This document shows positions 7,437 through 16,836 of a DNA stretch of 43,239 nucleotides, in pieces. Every line of letters starts with the position of its first letter. Positions within the stretch are counted from its first letter, which is position 1. The DNA lies in NCBI GenBank assembly GCA_944392385.1, contig CALXWL010000007.1:1-43239 (forward strand), given 5' to 3'. This stretch comes from an uncultured Clostridia bacterium. Lineage in GTDB: Bacteria; Bacillota; Clostridia; TANB77; CAG-508. The notes beneath the pieces were generated by a model, which was given only the letters and a program-made list of their open reading frames with translations, did no database searches and was not told the DNA's origin. A program made the position numbers and the translations under genes.

Positions 7437-8066
7437 ATGATAGTATTTTTTATAATTCTAGGTATAATTCTTCTAACTATATTATTTATAATATGTTCAA
7501 CTTTAAAAATAAATATAAAAGAGTTAGAAATTGCTAATAAAAAAATAATAAAATTTAATGTAAAGCTTACGTTAAATTTATTCAATAGAATAGCATGGCT
7601 AAAAATAACAATTAATAAAGATAGAATCAATAAACTAAAAGGAAGCAATAAATTAAAAATAATAAATAATATTTTGAAAACAAAAATACTTAAAGACTAT
7701 CAAGATATAAAAGCAATATCAATAAAAGATATTAAGCCAATATTAGAAAATATTAAAAAAATAAAAATAGAAAAAACAAACATTAAGCTCGATATAGGCA
7801 CTGAAAATGCAGCACTTACAGCGTATATAACAGGAGCAATAGCAGCCATTATAAGTATATTACTGGCAAGGAAAGTTACAAAACTACAATACTTAATAAC
7901 GCCAGTATATACGGATAAAAACTATATATTTTTATCCATAAATTGTATAATAGCTTTAAAATTGGTACATATTATCAATATAATAAAACAACTAAAAGGA
8001 AAGGAAGTGTACCAAAACCATGGAAAAACATCCAATAGAAGGACTTATGCTAACAGCAATGGATAG
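7437..8066 (+). CDS. DUF2953-type membrane protein (YtfI-like)
   Basis: A 209-residue protein. An N-terminal transmembrane segment (residues 2-22) is followed by a Lys/Ile-rich region, a GTENAALTAYITGAIAAI stretch near residue 122 and a second hydrophobic segment (about 130-142). The GxENAALTA-like motif and its position directly before gerW/ytfJ fit the DUF2953 (YtfI) family. This pair is widely conserved in spore formers. Its last 47 bases overlap the start of gerW, so the two are probably translationally coupled. The exact role is not established. The low-complexity Ile/Lys composition reflects the AT-rich genome. Confidence 0.7.
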   Translation: MIVFFIILGIILLTILFIICSTLKINIKELEIANKKIIKFNVKLTLNLFNRIAWLKITINKDRINKLKGSNKLKIINNILKTKILKDYQDIKAISIKDIKPILENIKKIKIEKTNIKLDIGTENAALTAYITGAIAAIISILLARKVTKLQYLITPVYTDKNYIFLSINCIIALKLVHIINIIKQLKGKEVYQNHGKTSNRRTYANSNG

Positions 8067-8544
8067 CATAAAAGATATGATAGATGTAAACACAATAATA
8101 GGTAAGCCAATGCAAATACAAGAAGATATAAGCATTATTCCTGTATCAAAAGTATCTTTTGGCTTTGCAGCAGGAGGAAGTGAATTCAAAGGAGAATCAA
8201 TAGAAGATTATAACAAAAGAGAAGATGAAGAAAACATTTCATATAGAAATCCATTTGGAGGAGGAAGTGGAGCAGGAGTGACAATAAAAGCAGTAGCATT
8301 TCTAATAATACAGGGAGGAACTGTAAAATTATTACCAGTAGAACATAATTGTACAATAGACAGAGTATTAGATTATGTGCCAGAACTATGTGAAAAAGCA
8401 GAAAAAATAATAAATAAAATAATGAATAAAAAAGAAAATACAGAAGAAATAAAGATAAAAAGCCCAAAAATAAGAAAAACAGGAACAAACTATAAATATG
8501 ATTATGAAGAGCAAAAAGAAGAAAGCAAAAATGAAGACGAATAG
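8020..8544 (+). CDS. gerW: Sporulation protein GerW/YtfJ
   Basis: A 174-residue protein with the family hallmarks: HPIEGLMLTAMDSIKDMIDV at the start, then TIIGKPMQI, IIPVSKVSFGFAAGGSE, a Gly-rich FGGGSGAGV and VAFLIIQGG. The family core is about 130 residues; the extra charged tail from about residue 135 (KKENTEEIKIKSPK...) is probably disordered. In Bacillus the protein is needed for normal spore germination. It overlaps the ytfI-like gene upstream and ends at a terminator, so the pair forms a two-gene operon. Confidence 0.9.
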   Translation: MEKHPIEGLMLTAMDSIKDMIDVNTIIGKPMQIQEDISIIPVSKVSFGFAAGGSEFKGESIEDYNKREDEENISYRNPFGGGSGAGVTIKAVAFLIIQGGTVKLLPVEHNCTIDRVLDYVPELCEKAEKIINKIMNKKENTEEIKIKSPKIRKTGTNYKYDYEEQKEESKNEDE

Positions 8545-8550
8545 ATAAAA

Positions 8551-8591
8551 AAAATGGAAAGGGTTATATGAACTCTTTCCACTTTTTTTTA
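8551..8591 (+). terminator. Intrinsic terminator after gerW
   Basis: GGAAAGGGTT and AACTCTTTCC form a stem around a short loop, followed by a run of T (8583-8590). Confidence 0.8.
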
Positions 8592-8610
8592 CAATTATTC
8601 CCAGAAAACA

Positions 8611-8639
8611 TTGACTTTTGACAAAAAAAATTATACAAT
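8611..8639 (+). promoter_or_regulatory. Promoter of minDE-rodA
   Basis: TTGACT (8611-8616) and TACAAT (8634-8639) are spaced by 17 bp, 45 bp before the minD ATG. Confidence 0.65.
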
Positions 8640-8683
8640 AGAATAGTTAAAAAACACATAAAAGTGCAAGGAGGATAGATGTT

Positions 8684-9478
8684 ATGGGAGAAGTAATAGT
8701 TATAACATCAGGAAAAGGTGGAGTAGGAAAAACTACAACTACAGCAAACCTTGGGTCTAGTCTAGCAGAAATGGGGAAAAAAGTTGTTTTAGTAGACACA
8801 GATATTGGACTTAGAAATCTTGATGTTGTTATGGGACTAGAAAATAGAATAGTATATGATTTAGTTGACGTAATAGAAGAAAAATGTAAATTAAGACAAG
8901 CCCTTATAAAAGATAAGCGTTTTGACGAATTATTTTTATTACCTGCTGCCCAAACACGAGATAAAAATGCAATAAATGAAGAACAGATGAAAGAATTAAC
9001 AAACAAACTAAAGGAAGAATTTGATTATGTATTAATAGATTGCCCCGCAGGAATAGAACAAGGCTTTAAAAACGCAGTTGCTGGAGCAGATAGAGCAATT
9101 GTAGTAACAACAGCAGAAATATCGGCAATAAGAGATGCAGATAGAATAATAGGATTATTAGAGTCATCTGAAATTAAAAACCCAGAATTAATCGTCAATA
9201 GATTAAGACCTGCAATGGTAAAAAAAGGCGAAATGATGGATGTAGATGATATAGTAGATTTATTATCAATAGACTTAATAGGTGTAGTACCAGATGATGA
9301 AAATATTATTACACAAACAAACAAAGGAGAACCAGTAATAAAAAATAAAAGAGCCCCATCAGGAAAAGCATATATAGAAATAGCAAAAAGAATCTTAGGA
9401 GAAAATATCGATGTTACAATTCCGGGGAGGGAAAAAGGTTTTTTTGTAAAAATAAAAAGTCTATTAAAGAAAAATTAA
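8684..9478 (+). CDS. minD: Septum-site determining ATPase MinD
   Basis: A 264-residue ParA/MinD ATPase with the deviant Walker A KGGVGKTT at residues 11-18, DTDIGLRNLDVVMG, and DYVLIDCPAG. The last residues (KGFFVKIKSLLKKN) form the amphipathic helix that attaches ATP-bound MinD to the membrane. MinD positions the division inhibitor MinC away from midcell. An AAGGAGG site precedes the ATG at 8684. minE follows 26 bases later. minC is not in this window, so it must lie elsewhere or be absent. Confidence 0.95.
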   Translation: MGEVIVITSGKGGVGKTTTTANLGSSLAEMGKKVVLVDTDIGLRNLDVVMGLENRIVYDLVDVIEEKCKLRQALIKDKRFDELFLLPAAQTRDKNAINEEQMKELTNKLKEEFDYVLIDCPAGIEQGFKNAVAGADRAIVVTTAEISAIRDADRIIGLLESSEIKNPELIVNRLRPAMVKKGEMMDVDDIVDLLSIDLIGVVPDDENIITQTNKGEPVIKNKRAPSGKAYIEIAKRILGENIDVTIPGREKGFFVKIKSLLKKN

Positions 9479-9504
9479 AACATTAGAAATTTGGAGGAAC
9501 AGAC

Positions 9505-10002
9505 ATGTTTGAAAATATACTAAATTTTTTTAAGAAAATTGGAAAAAATGATAACAAAGAATCAAATGGCAGCAAGAATAAGGCAAAAGAAAGATTACAT
9601 TTAGTATTAATGCAAGATAGAGCTAATGTCTCAGCAGACTTTTTAGAATTAATGAAACAAGAAATAATAGAAGTAATAAAAAAATACATAGAAGTAGAAG
9701 AAAGTGAAATTGATGTGAGACTAACAAATGAAGTAAAAGAAGATGGTACAACAGGGGCACCATCATTGTATGCCAACATTCCAATAGTAAATATAAGAAA
9801 TGATATGAAAAAAGATATTGAAAAAGAAAAACAAGTAGATTCAGATGAAAAAAATGAAGAAACTCAGGAAGAAGAAACAAAAAATGTAGAAAATAATGAA
9901 GAAGAAAAGAAAAAAGAAAAAGAAGAAAAAATAAAAAAAGAGGAAGAAAAAGTAGAAAGCGAGCAAAATAAAAAAGAAGCTGCAGAGCAAACACAAAACT
10001 AA
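9505..10002 (+). CDS. minE: Cell division topological specificity factor MinE, with long charged tail
   Basis: Residues about 28-95 match MinE: ERLHLVLMQDRANVSADFLE is the MinD-contact region, and KEDGTTGAPSLYANIPI lies in the dimer domain. MinE stimulates MinD ATPase and sets the polar gradient of the Min system. Typical MinE is 80-90 residues. This one has 165, because residues about 97-165 form a tail of mostly Glu, Lys, Gln and Asn (EEEKKKEKEEKIKKEEEK). The tail is probably a single charged helix or disordered. A GGAGG site lies upstream, and the gene sits between minD and rodA. Confidence 0.9.
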   Translation: MFENILNFFKKIGKNDNKESNGSKNKAKERLHLVLMQDRANVSADFLELMKQEIIEVIKKYIEVEESEIDVRLTNEVKEDGTTGAPSLYANIPIVNIRNDMKKDIEKEKQVDSDEKNEETQEEETKNVENNEEEKKKEKEEKIKKEEEKVESEQNKKEAAEQTQN

Positions 10003-10035
10003 TTTAAGAAAATTTCATGTTTTGAAAGGAAAAAT

Positions 10036-11131
10036 ATGAATAAAAAACAACTAAAAAATACAGAGTGGAGCATATTAATTTGTACAATAATCCTAATAAT
10101 AGTGGGATTATTTGCACTTTATAGTGCAAGCATTTCATCAGAATTGGAAACTTTTAAAAAACAAGTAATGTGGGTAATTGCATGTATACCAATACTTATA
10201 GTTATGCTAATTATAGATTATAGAACAATTGCAAAGATAAGTATAGTGTTTTATATATTATCAATAATACTGCTAATAGGTGTACTTCTAACAAGTGCAA
10301 TAAATGGAGCAACTAGCTGGTTTAGTATAGGACCAATATCAATACAGCCAGCAGAATTTGCAAAAATTGCAGTTGTTTTATTTTTAGCAAATATAATGTC
10401 AAAAATGTCAAGAAATGAAATAAATAAACCACTAAAACTTGTAATGATAATTGGAATAGTACTAATTCCAGTTCTATTAATAGTATTGCAACCAGACTAT
10501 GGAACAGCAATGACATATATTGTAGCATTAATAGTTATGTTATATGTAGCTGGAATAAAAAAAAGATATATTATAACATCTTTTTTAATAGTAATAATAG
10601 CACTGCCACTATTGTATTTTTTTGTATTACCAGAGCATGCTAAGCTAAGAATAGATGTGTACTTAAACCCTTATTTAGATCCTAGAGGAGCTGGATACAA
10701 CATTATACAATCAAAACTTGCAATAGGAGCAGGAAGGCTTGTAGGACAAGGTTGGCTAAATGGAACACAAACTCATTTAGGATTCCTTTATCCAAAAACA
10801 ACAGATTTTATATTTGCAGTAATAGGAGAAGAATTAGGATTTATAACATGTGCAGGAATAATAATAGTATATATAGCATTAATTACGAGGTCTATACATG
10901 TTGCAAAAACAGCAAGAGATGATTTAGGTTCATATATAGCAGCAGGAATAGTACGGTATATTTATATTCCATGTTCTAGAAAATATAGGTATGACAATGG
11001 GATTACTTCCAATAACAGGAGTACCACTTCCTTTTATAAGTTATGGAGGAAGTAATATGATTACAAATATAATATGTATAGGATTACTACTTAATATTAG
11101 TTCTAAACGTCAAAAATCAATATTTAATTAA
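10036..11131 (+). pseudogene. rodA: Rod-shape SEDS glycosyltransferase RodA, one-base frameshift
   Basis: Removing one base (the C at 10954) gives a continuous 364-residue SEDS protein. Up to AAGIV it has the expected membrane segments and the motifs NGATSWFSIGPISIQPAEFAK, LQPDYGTAMT and GEELGF. After the shift it resumes as ENIGMTMGLLPITGVPLPFI, then SYGGSN, to the TAA at 11129-11131. As written, the frame reads into an unrelated tail ending at 11055, losing the conserved last 60 residues. RodA polymerises peptidoglycan strands with a class B PBP. Position after minDE favours RodA over FtsW. Given its usual importance, a sequence error is as likely as a real mutation. Confidence 0.85.
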
Positions 11132-11187
11132 AGATATGTGCCATAATTTGCCTATACTATATAATATAATGAAAGAATGAAGAAAAA

Positions 11188-12165
11188 ATGTATATAAAAA
11201 AATTGAAAATAGGAAATGTAGAATTAAAAAATAACATATTGCTAGCACCAATGGCTGGAGTAACAGACTTATCCTTTAGAAAGATATGTAAAAAATATGG
11301 AGAACCAGGCTTAGTATGTACTGAAATGATAAGTAGTAAAGGTCTATTTTATAATGATAAAAAAACAGAGCAATTCTTAAAACTTAATGAAGAAAAAAGA
11401 CCAATAGCCATACAAATATTTGGTAGTGACCCAGAAATAATGGGGAAAGCTGTAAAAATAGTTGAAAAATACGCAGACATTATAGATATAAATATGGGGT
11501 GTCCTGCACCAAAGGTAGTAAAAAATGGAGATGGAAGCAAGTTATTACTAAACTTAGAACTAATAAGTAAAATAGTAAAAGAAGCTGTAAAGAATACAGA
11601 AAAACCAATAACAGTAAAAATTAGAAAAGGTTGGAATGATGAAAATATAGTAGCTGTTCAAGCAGCAAAAATAATAGAAGAAGCAGGGGCAAAAGCCATA
11701 ACAGTACATGGTAGAACAAGAGAACAATACTATTCTGGACAAGTAGATTTAGATATAATAAAAGAAGTAAAAAAGGAAGTAAAAATACCAGTAATAGGAA
11801 ATGGTGATATAAAAAGTGCAAAAGATGCAATAAAAATGTTTGAATATACAGGTGTAGACGGTATAATGATAGGAAGAGGAATTCTAGGAGAACCTTGGGA
11901 GATGAAAAACATTATAACAGAACTGCAAGGCAATAAAGAAATAATAGAAAAAACACCAAAAGAAAAATTCGAAATAATAAAAGAACACATAGAATTAGAA
12001 ATACAAGAAAAAGGTGAATATGTAGGAATAAGAGAAATGAGAAAACATATTTGTTGGTATTTAAAAAATCTAAAAGACTCAAGCAAAGTAAAACAAATAA
12101 TTAACCAGTTAGAAACCAAAGAAGAAGTAATAAATACATTAGATAATTACTTTAAAACTTTGTAA
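11188..12165 (+). CDS. dusB: tRNA-dihydrouridine synthase DusB
   Basis: A 325-residue TIM-barrel flavoenzyme that reduces specific uridines in tRNA. Visible motifs are LAPMAGVTDLSFR at the start, DINMGCPAPKV near residue 100 with the catalytic Cys, ITVHGRTREQYYSG, GNGDIKS and MIGRGILGEPW. The last motifs bind FMN phosphate. The length is normal. The ATG has only a weak purine-rich site (GAATGAAGAAAA). An AT-rich ATATAATATAAT stretch just upstream (about 11160) could be its promoter. It is followed by lepA after 36 bases. Confidence 0.95.
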   Translation: MYIKKLKIGNVELKNNILLAPMAGVTDLSFRKICKKYGEPGLVCTEMISSKGLFYNDKKTEQFLKLNEEKRPIAIQIFGSDPEIMGKAVKIVEKYADIIDINMGCPAPKVVKNGDGSKLLLNLELISKIVKEAVKNTEKPITVKIRKGWNDENIVAVQAAKIIEEAGAKAITVHGRTREQYYSGQVDLDIIKEVKKEVKIPVIGNGDIKSAKDAIKMFEYTGVDGIMIGRGILGEPWEMKNIITELQGNKEIIEKTPKEKFEIIKEHIELEIQEKGEYVGIREMRKHICWYLKNLKDSSKVKQIINQLETKEEVINTLDNYFKTL

Positions 12166-12201
12166 AATAAAAAACTCGATGGTATTTAGAGAGGAGAACT
12201 T

Positions 12202-14011
12202 ATGGATAAACAAAAACAAATTAGAAATTTTAGTATAATTGCACATATTGATCATGGAAAATCCACATTAGCAGATAGATTAATCGAAAAAACAGGACTA
12301 TTATCATCAAGAGAAATGGAAAGTCAAGTACTAGATAACATGGATATAGAAAGAGAAAGAGGAATTACAATAAAATCTCAAGCAGTTAGAATGGAATATA
12401 AGTCAAAAGATGGTCAAACTTACATATTAAATTTAATAGACACGCCAGGTCATGTAGACTTTAATTATGAAGTGTCAAGAAGCCTAGCTGCTTGTGAAGG
12501 AGCAATACTAGTGGTAGATAGTAGTCAAGGAGTAGAAGCCCAAACACTAGCAAATGTATATCTAGCAATAGATAATAATTTAGACATATTACCAGTTATA
12601 AACAAAGTAGATTTACCAAGTGCAAGACCAGAAGAAGTAAAAAAAGAAATAGAAGATATAATTGGAATACCTGCAATGGATGCTCCTTGTATATCTGCAA
12701 AATCTGGTTTAAACATAGAAGAAGTACTAGAAAGAATAATAACAGATTTTAAACCACCTGTTGGAGACTCTACAAAGCCACTAAGATGTCTAATTTTTGA
12801 TTCATTATATGATAACTACAAAGGAGCAGTATGTTATTTGAAAGTTGTAGAAGGTACAGTAAAACCAGGAGACGAAATTTTATTTATGGCAACAAACAAA
12901 AAATTTATAGTAACAGAGCTTCGGATACTTAGAACCAGGAAGTTACAAACAAGCAGATAAGTTAGAAGCAGGAGAAGTTGGATATATTGCAGCTAGCATA
13001 AAAACAGTTTCAGACTTAAATGTAGGTGACACCATAACAATAGCAGAAAACCCAGCAAAAGAACCATTACCAGGATATAAAAAAGCAAATTCAATGGTAT
13101 TTTGTGGAGTATATCCATTAGATGGTGGAGATTATGAAAACCTAAAAATGGCACTAGAAAAACTAAAATTAAATGATGCAGCATTAAGTTATGAACCAGA
13201 AACATCTGTAGCACTAGGATTTGGCTTTAGATGTGGCTTTTTAGGACTATTACACTTAGAAATAGTACAAGAAAGACTAGAACGAGAATTCGATTTAAGC
13301 TTAATTACAACAGCACCATCAGTTATATATAAAGTATATAAAAAAGATGGCACAATTCTTGAACTATACAACCCAGTTGACTTGCCACCTGTTCAAGATA
13401 TAAGTTACATAGAAGAACCAATGGTAAAAGCACAAATAATGCTACCAAAAGATTATGTAGGGAATGTAATGGAAATATGTCAAGAAAGAAGAGGCATATA
13501 TATCGACATGAAATACTTAGATTCTACAAGGGTAAGATTAGAATATGAACTTCCTTTAAATGAAATAATATATGATTTTTTTGATACATTAAAATCAAAA
13601 ACAAAAGGATATGCATCAGTAGACTATGAATTTAGTGAGTATAGAAAATCAGAATTAGTAAAACTAGATATTCACATAAACAACGAACAAGTAGATGCAT
13701 TATCATTCATAGTACACAAAGATACAGCATATACAAGAGGTAGAAAAATGGCAGAAAAATTAAAAAATGTAATTCCAAGGCAACTATTTGAAATACCAAT
13801 ACAAGCAATAGTTGGTGGAAAAATAATAGCAAGAGAAACAATTTCAGCAATGAGAAAAGACGTTTTAGCAAAATGCTATGGAGGAGATATAACAAGGAAG
13901 AAGAAACTATTAGAAAAACAGAAAAAAGGCAAGAAAAAAATGAGACAAATTGGAAATGTAGAAGTACCACAAGAGGCATTTTTAGCAGTGCTAAAGTTGG
14001 ATGAAGAGTAA
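12202..14011 (+). pseudogene. lepA: Elongation factor 4 (LepA), one-base frameshift
   Basis: The first 240 codons encode the translation GTPase domain: [14 protein letters not shown] (P-loop), [20 protein letters not shown] and NKVDLP. At VTEL the frame breaks. Removing the C at 12922 gives [20 protein letters not shown], then [11 protein letters not shown] and onward without interruption to 14011. The corrected protein of 602 residues has the normal length and the LepA-specific C-terminal domain ([18 protein letters not shown]-like). EF4 remodels stalled ribosomes and is often dispensable, so loss is tolerable. The defect is the same kind as in rodA, 1.97 kb upstream. Confidence 0.85.
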
Positions 14012-14044
14012 GAGATTTTTTAATAATGAATAATAGATTGGAGT

Positions 14045-14824
14045 GTGGAAGTTTTGGAAAGCAATAGAAAATTTAGAGACGATGATAGCTCTAGGGGTCA
14101 GGTTGAAGGAAGAAATTCTGTTTTGGAGTTATTAGATAGTAATAGAGATATAAATAAAATATTTGTGGAAAAGGGAGAAAAGCATGGGTCTATAAATAAA
14201 ATATTGGCAAAGGCAAAAGATAGAAAGATTGTAATAGTTGAGGTTGATAAGCAAAAATTAAAGCAAATGGCACAAACAGACAATCATCAAGGGGTTATTG
14301 CTATTGTTCCTCCTTTTAATTATTGTAGAGTACAAGATATATTAGATGAGGCATATAATAAAAATGAAAAGCCATTTATTTTAATATTAGATGGAATAGA
14401 AGATCCACATAATTTAGGTGCCATAATAAGAACAGCAGAAACGGCAGGAGTTCATGGAATAATAATACCAAAAAGAAGAGCTTGCTCAGTAAATAGCACA
14501 GTATATAAAGTATCAAGTGGTGCAGTAGAACATATGAAGATTGCAAGGGTAAATAATATAAATGAAGAAATAAAATATCTAAAAGAAAATGACATTTGGA
14601 TATATGGAACAGATGTTGAAGCAAAAAAATATTACTATGAGGAGAACCTAACAGGTGCAATTGCAATAGTAATTGGTAATGAAGGACAAGGTATGAGTAG
14701 ATTGGTAAAAGAAAACTGTGATGTGTTATTAAAAATACCTATGAAAGGAAATATAACTTCATTAAATGCTTCTGTATCAGCAGGAATTGTAACATATGAG
14801 GCAGTAAGGCAAAGAATGTTTTAA
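14045..14824 (+). CDS. rlmB: 23S rRNA 2'-O-methyltransferase RlmB (TrmH/SpoU family)
   Basis: A 259-residue SPOUT methyltransferase. It has an N-terminal substrate-binding domain (GRNSVLELLDSNRDINKIFV) and a catalytic domain with LDGIEDPHNLGAIIRTAETA, IVIGNEGQGMSRL and the knot motif NASVSAGIVTYEA. It probably methylates the ribose of G2251 (E. coli numbering) with S-adenosylmethionine. The start is uncertain: GTG at 14045 lies almost on top of the GGAG site, while TTG at 14054 has more natural spacing and still keeps the whole domain. A clear terminator follows. Confidence 0.85.
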   Translation: MEVLESNRKFRDDDSSRGQVEGRNSVLELLDSNRDINKIFVEKGEKHGSINKILAKAKDRKIVIVEVDKQKLKQMAQTDNHQGVIAIVPPFNYCRVQDILDEAYNKNEKPFILILDGIEDPHNLGAIIRTAETAGVHGIIIPKRRACSVNSTVYKVSSGAVEHMKIARVNNINEEIKYLKENDIWIYGTDVEAKKYYYEENLTGAIAIVIGNEGQGMSRLVKENCDVLLKIPMKGNITSLNASVSAGIVTYEAVRQRMF

Positions 14825-14828
14825 ATGA

Positions 14829-14855
14829 ATGGGAATAAATTCCCATATTTTTTTC
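14829..14855 (+). terminator. Intrinsic terminator after rlmB
   Basis: ATGGGAAT (14829-14836) pairs with ATTCCCAT (14839-14846), followed by ATTTTTTT. Confidence 0.8.
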
Positions 14856-14865
14856 TCATTTTTTC

Positions 14866-14894
14866 TTGACTTGTTTTTTTCGATATTATATACT
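14866..14894 (+). promoter_or_regulatory. Promoter of the hydrolase/anchor operon
   Basis: TTGACT (14866-14871) and TATACT (14889-14894) are separated by 17 bp. They lie 41 bp before the ATG of the dockerin-bearing hydrolase. Confidence 0.7.
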
Positions 14895-14935
14895 ATATTT
14901 ATCAATAAATTTACAAATGATAATCGGAGGAAAAA

Positions 14936-16816
14936 ATGTTTAAATTCAAAAATACATTAAAAATAGTCTTTGCATTAACAATACTGTTTTTTATATTAAT
15001 AGTAAGCACTCTAAATAGTAATGTTTATTCAGCTACTAGGACAGAAGATTTATCAAGTCTAGTAAATTACCCAGAAATATATACTGCTGTTCAAGAAATG
15101 AAAACAGCACATCCTAATTGGACTTTTACCATTTTGTATACAGGTTTAGATTGGGATACGGTTATTTATAATGAAACAACAGAACTGCATACAAGAAGTC
15201 TAGTGCATAATTCACTTATAGTAGGAGATATAAATGATTGGATTTGTCCAACCTGCTACACAACTGCTCAAGACAATGGAACTTGGCTTTGTGCCTCAAA
15301 TAAAACAGCTTCATATTACATAGATCCACGAAACTGGTTAAATGAAACTTATATATTTGCATTTGAAACATTATCTTTTAATAGCAATGTACATACTCTA
15401 GAAGGTGTACAAGCAATGCTTGCAGGTACTTTTATGGATACGAGTACAATTACATATATAGACACCAATGGAAATCAGCAAGTTATAAATAAATCTTATG
15501 CTCAAGTAATTTTTGAAGCTGCACAAACTAATGGAATAAGCCCATATCATCTAGCAGCAAGAATTATACAAGAACAGGGAAGTGGAAATAACGCATTAAT
15601 TTCAGGGAAAAAAGAAGGTTATGTAGGCTATTATAACTATTTTAATATAGGAGCAAGTGGAGATACAGAAAACGAAATTATAATAAATGGACTAACTCGA
15701 GCAGTAAATGAAGGCTGGACAACTCCAGAACTTTCAATAAATGGAGGAGCAAGCTTCTTAAAAGGTGGATATATAGGAAATTACCAAGATACATTATATT
15801 TACAAAAATATCATGTAGATAATTCAAGTAAATATGCTTTATATGGTCACCAATATCAACAAAATGTTTCAGCACCATATACAGAAGGATTAGAAGTTCG
15901 TGATACATATGAAGAATTAGGAATTCTAGAAAGTAATTTTAATTTTATTATACCTGTATATGAAAACATGCCAACTACCTCATCAGAAAAACCGGGTAGA
16001 AAAGTATCATTACAAACAGAAAATGTAATGGTTCAAACATTATTCACACCATTAAGCATAAGATCAGGACCTTCAACAGACTATTATATGAAAGCACAAG
16101 CACCAAAAGGAACAACTTTAATAAGAATAGAAAGAGCAGAAGAAATATCAAGCGATGGACGTTACTGGGATAGAGTAGCATATTGTACAGGCAATGATGT
16201 AATTATAGGTTATGCCTCAAGAGAATATTTAGTAGAAATACCAACAGTTGAAACAGTAAATGAAGAAAGAACCATAGAAGTAATGTGCGCACTAAAAAAT
16301 GGACCAGCTTCAACAGTCAATACAAAAGTAAAACAAATACTAAATCCAGGAACTAAAGTAACAGTAATAGATAAAATGCAATACTCAACATTTGGACATA
16401 CTTGGTATAGAGTAAGATTAGAAGATGGAACAGAAGGATATGTATCATCAGCATATTTAACAACTGAACCAGTAGTACAATATGAAATAGAAGGTACATA
16501 TGTATATGTAACGCCAGATACAACGGCAACAGATATTCCAAATTGCATATTAAATGGAGAAGTATTCGGAACAGGAGCAAAAGTTACAATGGAGGAACAA
16601 GAATATACTGTAATAATGCTTGGAGATGTAAATGGAGATGGAGAAGTAGATGCCAGAGATTCCGCTAGAATATTAAAATTTAGCATAAATCAATATGAAT
16701 TAAACGATGTACAAAAAAAATCGGCAGATGTTAATAAAGATACAGCAATTGATGCCAGAGATTCTGCTAGAATACTAAAAGCCAGTATAAATCTGTATAC
16801 AATAACTTTAAAATAA
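14936..16816 (+). CDS. Secreted glucosaminidase-like wall hydrolase with two SH3 domains and a dockerin
   Basis: A 626-residue protein with a GGAGG site. Residues 1-33 are a signal peptide. Residues about 60-330 resemble a GH73-type endo-beta-N-acetylglucosaminidase. FEAAQTNGISPYHLAARIIQ is followed by E213 in the QEQGSG motif, the likely catalytic Glu, then YYNYFNIGASG and INGGASFLKGGYIG. Two bacterial SH3 domains follow (about 355-430 and 445-510; PLSIRSGPSTDYY, GYASREYL, GYVSSAYL). The end (about 563-626) is a type I dockerin with two calcium loops: DVNGDGEVDARDSARILK and DVNKDTAIDARDSARILK. The enzyme should cut glycan strands outside the cell. The dockerin implies docking to a cohesin, and the next gene is a candidate. 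Confidence 0.85.
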   Translation: MFKFKNTLKIVFALTILFFILIVSTLNSNVYSATRTEDLSSLVNYPEIYTAVQEMKTAHPNWTFTILYTGLDWDTVIYNETTELHTRSLVHNSLIVGDINDWICPTCYTTAQDNGTWLCASNKTASYYIDPRNWLNETYIFAFETLSFNSNVHTLEGVQAMLAGTFMDTSTITYIDTNGNQQVINKSYAQVIFEAAQTNGISPYHLAARIIQEQGSGNNALISGKKEGYVGYYNYFNIGASGDTENEIIINGLTRAVNEGWTTPELSINGGASFLKGGYIGNYQDTLYLQKYHVDNSSKYALYGHQYQQNVSAPYTEGLEVRDTYEELGILESNFNFIIPVYENMPTTSSEKPGRKVSLQTENVMVQTLFTPLSIRSGPSTDYYMKAQAPKGTTLIRIERAEEISSDGRYWDRVAYCTGNDVIIGYASREYLVEIPTVETVNEERTIEVMCALKNGPASTVNTKVKQILNPGTKVTVIDKMQYSTFGHTWYRVRLEDGTEGYVSSAYLTTEPVVQYEIEGTYVYVTPDTTATDIPNCILNGEVFGTGAKVTMEEQEYTVIMLGDVNGDGEVDARDSARILKFSINQYELNDVQKKSADVNKDTAIDARDSARILKASINLYTITLK

Positions 16817-16836
16817 TATAAAATAGGAGTAAAAAT

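Noticed and set aside
13094-14011. Separate LepA-like gene starting at 13094
   Set aside because: The frame is open back to the frameshift at 12922 and continues the LepA sequence exactly.
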